Positions 40,861-48,363 of a stretch of 50,805 nt of DNA are shown in pieces. Position numbers and translations under genes: made by a program. The stretch's first letter is position 1; each line of letters starts with the position of its first letter. The notes under the pieces were generated by a model, which was given only the letters and a program-made list of their open reading frames with translations, was not told where the DNA came from and did no database searches. This DNA comes from a virus: the IMG/VR virus record IMGVR_UViG_3300048919_000427, positions 1 to 50,805 of that record. One strand, written 5' to 3'.

Positions 40861-41502
40861 ATGTTCACAAAATTAGAGGACGTCCTAAAGAATGACAAAT
40901 TAGATCAAATATTAGCACTTGAAAAACAAGGTAAGTTAAAGCTTACGAAAGTTATAAAAGCTGGAACTGTGTATTTTAAAGTGCAAGATGATTTTCATGA
41001 GGGGAATGGAATTTATTTTTCTTCTGGAGCCGAAAGTAGATTTTCCTTATTCGATAAGTCTAAGGGAACAATGTACTTAGCAGAATCACCACACACTGGC
41101 CTTCATGAATATTTCCAAGATGCGAAAGATGAAGATGGTGGTTTTCTAGATCGTAATGATTTAGAAAGTGGCTGCATGGCTGAAATTGAGATTAAAAAAG
41201 ATTTGCGAATCTTAAATATTTCACAGCTTGCTCCTCATCTTGATGTGCCAGTAGCAGAATTGATGGCGAATAAAACCATATATCCTCTGACACAGCAATT
41301 GGCTCAAAGATTATCAAAACATTTTGATGGTATGGAATATCTATCACGTCAAAATGGTGAACGATGTTTAGTTTTATGGTCGGATAACCAAGGTGAAGAC
41401 ATACTTTTCAATAAAAGTGTTACACGTTTAGTTGATTATCAGTATAAATCTAGTAGCGCCAGAGACATACTAAAACAACAATGTGGAATTCAGGTTACGT
41501 AA
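40861..41502 (+). CDS. RES-domain protein, probable toxin
   Basis: About 213 residues. AESRFSLFDKSKGTMYLAES ... TGLHEYFQD and the later MEYLSRQNGERCLVLW follow the RES family, with its conserved Arg (SRF), Glu (LHEYF) and Ser (YLS). RES toxins degrade NAD or ADP-ribosylate a target and are usually paired with a Xre-MbcA/ParS-type antitoxin. Such an antitoxin-like gene lies directly opposite at 41544-42218, tail to tail. I start at the ATG at 40861 with GAGGT 5-6 nt upstream; the frame is open to 40810. Confidence 0.75.
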   Translation: MFTKLEDVLKNDKLDQILALEKQGKLKLTKVIKAGTVYFKVQDDFHEGNGIYFSSGAESRFSLFDKSKGTMYLAESPHTGLHEYFQDAKDEDGGFLDRNDLESGCMAEIEIKKDLRILNISQLAPHLDVPVAELMANKTIYPLTQQLAQRLSKHFDGMEYLSRQNGERCLVLWSDNQGEDILFNKSVTRLVDYQYKSSSARDILKQQCGIQVT

Positions 41503-41511
41503 AGTAAAACT

Positions 41512-41546
41512 GAAAGTTTGGCTAATGTAAATTAGCCAAACTTTTA
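41512..41546. terminator. Bidirectional terminator between RES gene and its partner
   Basis: AAGTTTGGCTAA / TTAGCCAAACTT with a 6-nt loop, A- and T-rich on either side, between two convergent genes. Confidence 0.85.
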
Positions 41547-42218
41547 TATTAAATTGTTGGTACCAAAGTTCTTTGCGAGAAAGCGAAAATACTCCATTTG
41601 CTCTTCTGAACTACCTTTTCTTAATACATCAAGTATAGAAGTTTTTTCAGCTTCTCCTGGTATTTCAATTTTTCTTGTGAAGAAATTACATTTCCGCACA
41701 GCACTTACCTTATGTGTAATTAACGCCAAAAGCTCTGGAATTCCCTTCAACATTCCCTTTTCACTATTTTCTTCATGGGTTGAAAATTGAAAAACAGGGA
41801 ATAAGTTCTCAGCCCCCCAATTTATGACAATTAACTTGTTAGTCTTTCCATATTTAATCACTGTTGGTGCTGTTACAGATAGTAATTTCATAACTGTAGA
41901 AGATTTATGAACACCTCCATACTTTTCTAATTTCTTTAGAAAAGCCTGTCTAGCCTCAGCATATTCTTCCTGCTCTATTTTTTCCGGTGTTTTATTATTT
42001 ATTAAGCTTTGCGTTAGTGCTTCTACTTTAATATTAGACCAAAACTCTTCATCTGAAAGTGTCAACAACGTCTGCAAATTCTGCTCAGGTAGAGAATCTA
42101 TTGTCTTGATAAATTTTTTTCCAATATTTTGTAAACGTTCTTGGATTAAGTTCAATACCATACTGTCTTGTTGAAGCTGGTTGGAACTAGTCGTTCTTTT
42201 GATGCTTCCAGTAACCAT
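41544..42218 (-). CDS. MbcA/ParS-like antitoxin candidate, convergent with the RES gene
   Basis: 224 residues. The last 130 follow the Xre-MbcA-ParS toxin-binding domain in outline: VMKLLSVTAPTVIKYGKTNK (HTH-like), WGAENLFPVFQFS (the usual YPxxQF), GIPELLALIT and ILDVLRKGSSEEQ (the usual LxxGxxE). The N-terminal 90 residues are helical and without a standard HTH. AGAGG precedes the ATG. Neutralising the RES protein is the likely role; the tail-to-tail arrangement is unusual, since such antitoxins normally precede the toxin in one operon. Confidence 0.6.
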   Translation of the reverse strand: MVTGSIKRTTSSNQLQQDSMVLNLIQERLQNIGKKFIKTIDSLPEQNLQTLLTLSDEEFWSNIKVEALTQSLINNKTPEKIEQEEYAEARQAFLKKLEKYGGVHKSSTVMKLLSVTAPTVIKYGKTNKLIVINWGAENLFPVFQFSTHEENSEKGMLKGIPELLALITHKVSAVRKCNFFTRKIEIPGEAEKTSILDVLRKGSSEEQMEYFRFLAKNFGTNNLI

Positions 42219-42605
42219 AACAACCTCTTTGTTTAAGATTTATATAAATCAAGATATGATAAATCTTAAAAAAAAGCAATAATACTTATATTTTAATCGT
42301 GACAAAAGCGCCTTTTCATGGCTGCTTAACTTCTAATTTTATTTTCTCAATAAAAAATTTGAGAATCAGAACTTATAGTTAGATGCTATCCAAAATAATA
42401 TATTTCAAATAAAATCAATTGCTTAAAAAAACAAATCCTAAAAAACAAGCCGAACTATAAATAAGTCGGCTTGTTTTTTAAGGCTCCGTATCACTTTTAG
42501 ACAATAAAGCTAATTAATAAAAGATGAAGCCTTCAAGACATCACATATTTTTAATTCAAATATAAAATTTAAGCTAACTCCATCTGTGTAATGGTTATAA
42601 AAACT
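42219..42605. other. Intergenic region with an orphan terminator
   Basis: No gene seen. It contains the promoter of the antitoxin-like gene on the minus strand and the isolated hairpin at 42441-42477. Confidence 0.5.
42441..42477. terminator. Orphan bidirectional terminator
   Basis: AAAAACAAGCCGA / TCGGCTTGTTTTT, 13-bp perfect stem. No gene ends beside it on either strand, so it may end a small RNA or mark a lost gene. Confidence 0.75.
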
Positions 42606-42646
42606 ATAACTCTAGGGTTATTGAAAATATATAACTCTAGAGTTAT
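42606..42646. promoter_or_regulatory. Twin palindromic operator of hicAB
   Basis: ATAACTCTAGGGTTAT (42606-42621) and the perfect palindrome ATAACTCTAGAGTTAT (42631-42646), 25 bp apart, just upstream of hicA. The C-terminal DNA-binding domain of HicB is expected to bind here and repress the operon. Confidence 0.75.
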
Positions 42647-42679
42647 ACTAACCTCATCGTGATTGATAGTGGTAATGAA

Positions 42680-42862
42680 GTGAAAAGCCAAGATTTAATC
42701 AAGATGATCGAGGCCGATGGTTGGTATCTAGTTAGAGTGAATGGTAGTCACCATCACTTTAAACATCCTTCAAAGTCAGGACTGGTAACGGTTCCGCACC
42801 CAAAGAAGGATCTACCACCAAAGACTAGAGATAGTATCTTGAAGCAAGCAGGTCTTAAATGA
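42680..42862 (+). CDS. hicA: HicA-type mRNA interferase toxin
   Basis: About 60 residues from a GTG start: VKSQDLIKMIEADGWYLVRV, then NGSHHHFKHPSKSGLVTVPH and KDLPPKTRDSILKQAGL. This is the double-stranded-RNA-binding-like HicA fold with the catalytic His in GSHHHF. HicA cuts mRNA and stops growth. The usual HicA start (MKSxxLIKxI) points to the GTG at 42680; another GTG at 42659 is in frame. It is followed by hicB, the normal order. Confidence 0.88.
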   Translation: MKSQDLIKMIEADGWYLVRVNGSHHHFKHPSKSGLVTVPHPKKDLPPKTRDSILKQAGLK

Positions 42863-42911
42863 CATGCCATTTTTGGCAGGGTTCTTCAGAGCAATAATCG
42901 GAGTAAATAAT

Positions 42912-43316
42912 ATGTATTATTCTGTTGCCGTTGAAAAAGGTGATGAAAATAATGCTTTTGGCGTAACTGTACCTGATATACCAGGCTGCTTCTCTGCAGG
43001 TGATACATTTGAAGAAGCCATCCAAGGTGTTAAAGAAGCAATTGCAGGGCATTTAGAGTTACTTGCTGAAGAAGGCGAAGAGATTCCTCTTGCATCAAAT
43101 GCAAGTAAATTTATAGATCTTGAAGAGTACCAAGGTTATATCTGGGCCGTCGTTGATATAGATGTAAGCCGCTACTTAGGTAAAGCTGAAAAAATTAATG
43201 TTACTTTACCAAGTCGACTCATTCATATGATCGATGACAAAGTAAAAGCAGATGCTCGTTTTAAAAGCAGATCAGCATTTTTAGCTGCTGGTGCTGAACA
43301 ACTTTTAAAAGCATAA
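42912..43316 (+). CDS. hicB: HicB-type antitoxin
   Basis: About 134 residues. YYSVAVEKGDENNAFGVTVP-DIPGCFSAGDTFEEAIQG is the partial-RNase-H-like HicB domain that blocks HicA; EKINVTLPSRLIHMIDDKVK ... SRSAFLAAGAEQLL is a ribbon-helix-helix DNA-binding domain for autoregulation. The ATG at 42912 has GGAG 8 nt upstream; the frame extends 48 bp further but without a ribosome site. With hicA it should kill or arrest cells that lose the element. Confidence 0.92.
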   Translation: MYYSVAVEKGDENNAFGVTVPDIPGCFSAGDTFEEAIQGVKEAIAGHLELLAEEGEEIPLASNASKFIDLEEYQGYIWAVVDIDVSRYLGKAEKINVTLPSRLIHMIDDKVKADARFKSRSAFLAAGAEQLLKA

Positions 43317-43317
43317 C

Positions 43318-43342
43318 GAATGCCTTAAGGGGCATTTTTATG
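43318..43342 (+). terminator. Terminator of hicAB
   Basis: AATGCC / GGCATT with a short loop and TTTTT just behind the hicB stop. Confidence 0.75.
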
Positions 43343-43648
43343 TTTCTAATCAGAAATACAATATTGCTGTCTATTACAAACATAGACAGCAATTTTTTTC
43401 TCGATATTTTATATTATTAATATAGGTTGGAAAAATATATCTTATCACTCTAAAATAATTAATAAATGAGTTATAAATCACACAATATATAATCCAATTC
43501 AATTAACACAATATTTTATTAAATAGGAAAGTTTTTTATTTACATTCATTAATAGAAAATTAATATAACAAAACACTTATTATATATATTGATAATGTTT
43601 TAAAAAGGAGTAAATTTTTAAATATAACAATATAAAGAGTATTAAAAA
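43343..43648. other. AT-rich intergenic region upstream of the lipoprotein operon
   Basis: Very AT-rich, no gene. An imperfect pairing of TTGCTGTCTAT and ATAGACAGCAA at 43360-43391 forms an exact 11-bp hairpin. Promoter elements for 43649 are too numerous in the AT-rich sequence to choose. Confidence 0.45.
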
Positions 43649-44836
43649 ATGGACAAGAATATTCTCTGTATAGCAGTTATGGCAACTCTACTAACAGGTT
43701 GTATAAGTAATAAGGTTAACCATGCTCATACAACCGCTGTAAACTTATCTCAGGATATGGAAAAGTTTGTTCTCTTATCTAACACCTCTATCGAATTAAA
43801 TAAGGCATTAGCATTAAAAGAACAAGATCATCAGCTTGGAAATGGCCTACTTCCTAAAATTAGTTTAAGCAAAACAGACCGTGAAACAACTGTTAAATAT
43901 AATACTTTTCATGCTTACGATCTTATTTATAGTAATAAAGAAGTGAATGAAGCATTTACAAAGCAAAATCAATTATTAGTTGAATATTTTAAAAATTTAT
44001 CACCCATACTTGAAGATAAAAGCGTAGATGTAGCTGGCTTAGTTAAAAATATTGACTATTTAAATCAAGTGATTGAAAAAAATGTAAGTGAAGATGGTCA
44101 AGTTAATGGAGGCCTTAATGAGGTTGAAGTGGACCTAATCACAAAGACACTCTCATCAGGTTTTAAATTTCATCAATATAAGGTATTTGAAAACGCAATA
44201 CGTGAACAATTTCCTATAATCATAGAAGCCCTATATTGGCAAAAAGTATTGTTTAATGATAATGCAGATTATATTTCTGGGAATCATCTCAATGAAAATT
44301 TTGCATTGGAATATAGAAATATTGAAAAAAATCTTCTAAATCAATTTAATGTTTATGATGATTTGCGGGTTAGAGGAGGAAAACCCGTTCCTACGTATAA
44401 TCTAAAGGAAATAAAAAAATTTGATGAATTAACTAGTCAACCATACACATATTTCAATTACTTAAAACCTGTAGACTATAAGTATGAGGAACCAAGTGTT
44501 AAGTCAGCATCCTACATTAAAATTTGTGAAATTGATAAAAATAAACAAGAGAATGAATTTTCGAATTTTATTACCCAAAATAAAAATAATTTAGTTGAAG
44601 TAAAAGATGTCAGTCAAGCTCCCCCAACCTTCCAGTATGTTTTCTATGATGTCGAAAGAAAATACTTACAAAGTGGAGATCAATTAATATGCGAATTAAT
44701 TAATATTGTTGGTTTAATGCAAGAAAATAAATTTGATGATGTAAAACTAAAAGGGCTTGAAAAGTATTTGAGCAATTATGATGAATTATTAAAATACTTT
44801 TCTAACTTATATCTTCCTAAAAAAGAGGATGAATAA
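43649..44836 (+). CDS. Exported lipoprotein of unknown function
   Basis: 395 residues with a lipoprotein signal: short charged start, hydrophobic stretch and lipobox LLTGC with the lipidated C18. The mature part is polar, Asn/Lys/Glu-rich, mostly helical, with no known domain. It would sit in the cell envelope. The next gene starts immediately after its stop, so the two form an operon. The region is more AT-rich than the phage genes and lies beside the toxin modules, suggesting separate acquisition. Superinfection exclusion, a surface change or a defence role are guesses. Confidence 0.65.
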   Translation: MDKNILCIAVMATLLTGCISNKVNHAHTTAVNLSQDMEKFVLLSNTSIELNKALALKEQDHQLGNGLLPKISLSKTDRETTVKYNTFHAYDLIYSNKEVNEAFTKQNQLLVEYFKNLSPILEDKSVDVAGLVKNIDYLNQVIEKNVSEDGQVNGGLNEVEVDLITKTLSSGFKFHQYKVFENAIREQFPIIIEALYWQKVLFNDNADYISGNHLNENFALEYRNIEKNLLNQFNVYDDLRVRGGKPVPTYNLKEIKKFDELTSQPYTYFNYLKPVDYKYEEPSVKSASYIKICEIDKNKQENEFSNFITQNKNNLVEVKDVSQAPPTFQYVFYDVERKYLQSGDQLICELINIVGLMQENKFDDVKLKGLEKYLSNYDELLKYFSNLYLPKKEDE

Positions 44837-45169
44837 ATGAAAGGACAATCTGCCGCACTCCAAATACTTGAAGAAATTAAAATGTTAAAATTAGCACAAT
44901 ATTTGGTTGAAAAATTACTTCCTGAAGACTATGAGTTAAATATGGAACGTTTAGACGTTATCACTGGTAAGATTCAAAAGTTAAGGAAAGTTTACTATTA
45001 CACATTAAAAGTAGGAATGAATGAAATAGAAACTAATTTAGAAAATGCGTTAAATGATCTAAAAAATTACAATGATGGAATTAATCGTGATGTTACTGAT
45101 CTTGCGCAAATCAATCAAATGCTAAAACTAGTAGCCCAAGTCATATTTGTTGCTTTTGGTTTAGGCTAA
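44837..45169 (+). CDS. Partner of the lipoprotein gene, unknown function
   Basis: 110 residues, start directly after the lipoprotein stop (TAA-ATG) with GAGGAT inside the upstream gene. Helical, with a coiled-coil-like centre (NEIETNLENALNDLKNYNDG) and a hydrophobic C-terminal segment (MLKLVAQVIFVAFGLG) that may touch the membrane. No signal peptide. The tight coupling suggests that it works with the lipoprotein. Confidence 0.62.
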   Translation: MKGQSAALQILEEIKMLKLAQYLVEKLLPEDYELNMERLDVITGKIQKLRKVYYYTLKVGMNEIETNLENALNDLKNYNDGINRDVTDLAQINQMLKLVAQVIFVAFGLG

Positions 45170-45184
45170 AAATCAGACTTAGAA

Positions 45185-45220
45185 TTAATGAGAGTACAAA
45201 AATACTCTCATTAATTTTAA
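45185..45220 (+). terminator. Terminator of the lipoprotein operon
   Basis: TTAATGAGAGTA / TACTCTCATTAA, perfect 12-bp stem, 6-nt loop, T-rich tail. Confidence 0.85.
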
Positions 45221-45455
45221 ATTATATATTGTACTAATCTTCTTTATTTACATTCAAAATCCCTCGTAATTTCCTTAATTTACCACCTAGCAACCTCGGT
45301 TACCCACACCACATGCTTATTCACCTCTTAAATACGATCCTTAAGCATTTCTTTTGATTTAAACACTCGTTCATGTGTAAAGCAGATCAAAAAAACAAGG
45401 ATGAGTTACATATAGTTAAAGAATAATGTTGTTTATTTTAAATGACTTACTTAAA

Positions 45456-45501
45456 TGATCAAATAAACAAATGATCATTTACACAAAAATTCAAATGATC
45501 A
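45456..45501. repeat. TGATCA box cluster 7 (centromere-like), next to rep
   Basis: Boxes at 45456, 45472 and 45496 (steps of 16 and 24 bp). TGATCATTTACACA is shared with the cluster at 35849. Confidence 0.7.
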
Positions 45502-45593
45502 TACACCTTTAATGTCTTTCATCCTTAAACTGAATTCTTCATCAAACTTAGGCTATTAATCTACCAATAATTCACACGAGTTATTTCAAATAA

Positions 45594-45620
45594 AAAAACC
45601 TCCACTTTGGGAGGTTTTAA
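45594..45620 (-). terminator. Terminator of the rep gene
   Basis: Minus-strand AAAACCTCC / GGAGGTTTT with a T-run after it, 16 nt behind the stop codon. Confidence 0.85.
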
Positions 45621-45635
45621 TTCAGACATACTTTT

Positions 45636-46892
45636 TTAAATTTCTAGCTCATCAACACTACTTTCAATGTCATCTTCTGTACCATCCCGATCATTTTCAC
45701 TTTTTTGTAAATTCAACAAGCCATTGTTTAGCTGACAGTAAACATAATAATCAAAGTCAATTAGCTTAATATCATTTAATAGGCTTGGCTTACTTCTCAG
45801 AAGAGTCGCAAGGATGTCTTTAGCAAGCTTTCGATTACTTACTTCATCATCAGTTGTTGAGCCAGCATAAAACTCGCTGTAATCATTTAGGAATTGTGGA
45901 CATGACACCAAGAAACCAATTTGCTTAGGCGTAAAGGAATCAATACGGTTAATATATTTCTCGCGATCAGATGATTTAAAGTGTGAACCATCTTCACTGT
46001 AAGGAATGCCCGCTTTCAACAACTTCGCTTTAAATTCTTGTAATTTATCTTCTATCTTCTTAATACGGTCAGAAGCTTTATATTCATAGTTAAAACGTAA
46101 ACCAACAACACTTCTACCACTCTTAAGATTTTCAACCTTTAGAATCGTAATATTAGATACCGCATTAATTTCTTCAACTGAAGGTTTGATAATACGTCTC
46201 TTTAAATTATCAATATCATGATATGAAGGCTTATCTTCTAGGTCTAATGAAAACTTAAGATCATCAAGAGAGATATCAAGTGTATTTGACTTCCATTTGT
46301 TTTCAATCAGCATTCGATAGATTCTCATTGAATAGAATCCGTCAAGCTGAGTCACTTGCTTTAGCTCATGTGAAAAGTAGCCATAAAGTTTAGCTTCATC
46401 TACTTTATCAGCTAAAACCCGATAAAAATATTCGTAAAACTCTGGTGCGAAACGTATATCAATACTTTTACTTTTTGCAATGTATTTGCAATAGGTAATC
46501 ATAGGTACTTTAGCTGGAACTGGTGAATCAGGTTCTTTCACTTTCATCACGAGTGGCTGAAATTTGTTATAAATACGGAGTAGGGCTTTATCTGCTGTTT
46601 TTTCTATGAGTTGTAGTTCTGCTTCATCTAAAGAAGTAACTTCACCACTAATAATTTTTTTATGTGTAAGTTCAGCGTAATTACGTGCAGAGATACGTAT
46701 TTTCGAATTTGGATCAATTGGACCTTTATTTTCAAGTTCTAACTTACGTATAACAATCATAGCTGCAAACATAAGTTTTTCTTGATTCGGATCGTTACTA
46801 TAACTTGCATAGGCCATCGTATTACGAGTTACGACCAGAGAGTCTTTTTTCACTCGTTTAGATATAATTAACTCTTCTTTTTGTTCGCTCAT
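45636..46892 (-). CDS. Rep_3-family plasmid replication initiator
   Basis: 418 residues. Two winged-helix domains typical of RepE/Pi/RepB initiators are visible: the first with LVVTRNTMAYASYSNDPNQE and KIRISARNYAELT, the second with DGFYSMRIYRMLIENKWKSN, LDISLDDLKFSLDLEDKPSY and LKRRIIKPSVEEINAVSNIT. A C-terminal extension of about 130 residues follows. It binds the iterons at 47005-47506 to start replication as a plasmid and to control copy number. It is transcribed away from the iterons. Confidence 0.92.
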   Translation of the reverse strand: MSEQKEELIISKRVKKDSLVVTRNTMAYASYSNDPNQEKLMFAAMIVIRKLELENKGPIDPNSKIRISARNYAELTHKKIISGEVTSLDEAELQLIEKTADKALLRIYNKFQPLVMKVKEPDSPVPAKVPMITYCKYIAKSKSIDIRFAPEFYEYFYRVLADKVDEAKLYGYFSHELKQVTQLDGFYSMRIYRMLIENKWKSNTLDISLDDLKFSLDLEDKPSYHDIDNLKRRIIKPSVEEINAVSNITILKVENLKSGRSVVGLRFNYEYKASDRIKKIEDKLQEFKAKLLKAGIPYSEDGSHFKSSDREKYINRIDSFTPKQIGFLVSCPQFLNDYSEFYAGSTTDDEVSNRKLAKDILATLLRSKPSLLNDIKLIDFDYYVYCQLNNGLLNLQKSENDRDGTEDDIESSVDELEI

Positions 46893-47004
46893 CCAGAAAA
46901 CCCCAACAAAACCTACAAATTATAGTTTTGTACGTTTATAACATCTTTTTAGATAACTTTCTCCAGTTAATTAGATTATTTACATACAGAAACAACGTTT
47001 TTTA

Positions 47005-47506
47005 GAGACATGTTGTAGGGTTTTAATGAAATTCATCTTTTTTAGCCCCCTCCCCTATCATTTTAAGGCTTTTTTTGAGACATGTTGTACGGTTTTAAAG
47101 TTCAGAATGGCCTCTATATGGAATGAAAATATCAATTTTTAAGGTGGTTTAGGGTGTTTAACACCGAATAGAGGTTTTTGAGACATGTTGTACGGTTTTA
47201 AAATTATTGAGACATCTTGTACGGTTAATTAATTTCGGCCAAATTTTAACTATAAAATCATCAAAATCATTGAATTGAATAGTTTCCACCTAATTGTGGA
47301 TAGCTTTGTTGATAAAACAGGACATCTTGTACGGAGTTAAGACACGTTGTACGGTTTTCAAGACACGTTGTACGGTTTTCAAGACACATTGTACGGTTTC
47401 CAAGACGCTCTGTACGGTCTTCAAGACATGTTGTACGGTTTAAAATACATGTTGTACGGCCTTCGAGACAACTTGTACGGAATTAAAGACAACTTGTACG
47501 GAGTTT
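47005..47506. repeat. Plasmid origin: Rep-binding iterons
   Basis: Thirteen copies of a 19-21-bp repeat near AGACATGTTGTACGGTTTT. Four are spread out (47005, 47077, 47170, 47209) and nine are in tandem at a 21-bp period (47320, 47340, 47361, 47382, 47403, 47424, 47445, 47466, 47487). The core TTGTACGG is nearly fixed. The single copies closest to rep may serve autoregulation, the tandem block initiation. Confidence 0.93.
47295..47303. promoter_or_regulatory. Probable DnaA box in the plasmid origin
   Basis: TGTGGATAG matches the DnaA box complement TGTGNATAA at 8 of 9 positions, between the spread and the tandem iterons. Confidence 0.6.
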
Positions 47507-47539
47507 GTTCTGTAAGTTTATGTTTTATATGAATTATTT

Positions 47540-47640
47540 AACCTTCTAAAACCATTCCTAAAACCTTCTAAAACCCTCTCTAAAACCTTTTTAAAACCCT
47601 TCTAAAATCTATTTAAAACTATATAAAACCCTCATATACT
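47540..47640. repeat. TAAAACC tandem repeats, probable unwinding element
   Basis: About eight units of (C/T)TAAAACC with 10-12 bp period follow the iterons. The AT-rich, repeated make-up and position beside the iterons fit a DNA-unwinding element. Confidence 0.6.
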
Positions 47641-47911
47641 TTTTTAAATCTACTTTAAATTTATTTAGCACGATCGATATCTCAGAGAAAGCATATCTTT
47701 CAAATCTTAAAACTATCAGACTGACAATCTTACATACTATCCCCTAAGCTTAACAATCAGTCCAATCCATATAACAATAACTTATTCAATCGAACATTTT
47801 GGTGTATTACTGCTAAAAAAGAGCAGATATTGCTTCAACAGCAAACTTGGTATCCATAGAGCTCATATTTAAGATTGCTTAGAACTCCTTTGCTTATTCT
47901 TTTCTAATTGT
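47641..47911. other. Intergenic region beyond the origin
   Basis: AT-rich; no gene, terminator or clear repeat seen. Confidence 0.4.
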
Positions 47912-48118
47912 TCAGCATAAGGCTTTAGCTATATTTTCCCTAATTTTCTTCCTGTAAAAATTTATACAGTCTGAACATCTGCATTGGTAAATATTAGGAG
48001 CCCTATAAGAATTATGCTTTGTTCTTTGATTCGAAAACTCCCCTATTTCTCTAGAATTTTCTTGTAGAGAAGTATTCGCAATTTTTTTATCAAGTGGATT
48101 CAGTTTTGTCATGTTCAT
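47912..48118 (-). CDS. Small Cys-rich protein
   Basis: About 68 residues from the ATG at 48118 (MNMTKLNPLDKKIANTSLQE), with GAG shortly upstream. The C-terminus has a cluster CRCSDCINFYRKKIRENIAK that might bind zinc. It is downstream of the DnaC-like gene but separated by 245 bp with a TGATCA pair, so it has its own promoter. No known family. Confidence 0.42.
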   Translation of the reverse strand: MNMTKLNPLDKKIANTSLQENSREIGEFSNQRTKHNSYRAPNIYQCRCSDCINFYRKKIRENIAKALC

Positions 48119-48151
48119 TTTCTCAAAAGGGTAAAAGTACATTTGTGTGAA

Positions 48152-48165
48152 TGATCATATGATCA
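48152..48165. repeat. TGATCA pair, cluster 8
   Basis: Two boxes 8 bp apart (48152 and 48160), the same tight spacing as at 2124/2132, about 35 bp upstream of the small Cys-rich gene. Confidence 0.55.
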
Positions 48166-48363
48166 TTTTAGTTAATTAAAATATTTAAAATTTCTCTATG
48201 ATATTCATTTCATCTCGCATATTTTGAAGATCGTATTTACTTTCATGTTTAGCAAATTGTCTGTGCTATCCGATCCTCTTCTTTTTCATGAGATAAATTA
48301 TCCATTAGATAATTGAGATAGCCCTGATAGCAAATGAGAGGATGATCCATATAACTTATCCTA

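Larger units (their letters stand above)
45221..45635. other. Intergenic region between lipoprotein operon and rep
   Basis: Holds TGATCA cluster 7 and the rep terminator; no gene is visible. Confidence 0.5.

Noticed and set aside
47005-47506. Iteron block as a CRISPR array
   Set aside because: Units abut at 21 bp without spacers, lie upstream of rep, and there are no cas genes.
47347-47532. 61-codon frame with MYGFQDTLYGFQDT repeats
   Set aside because: Its repeats are just the 21-bp iterons read as codons; the period is a multiple of three.
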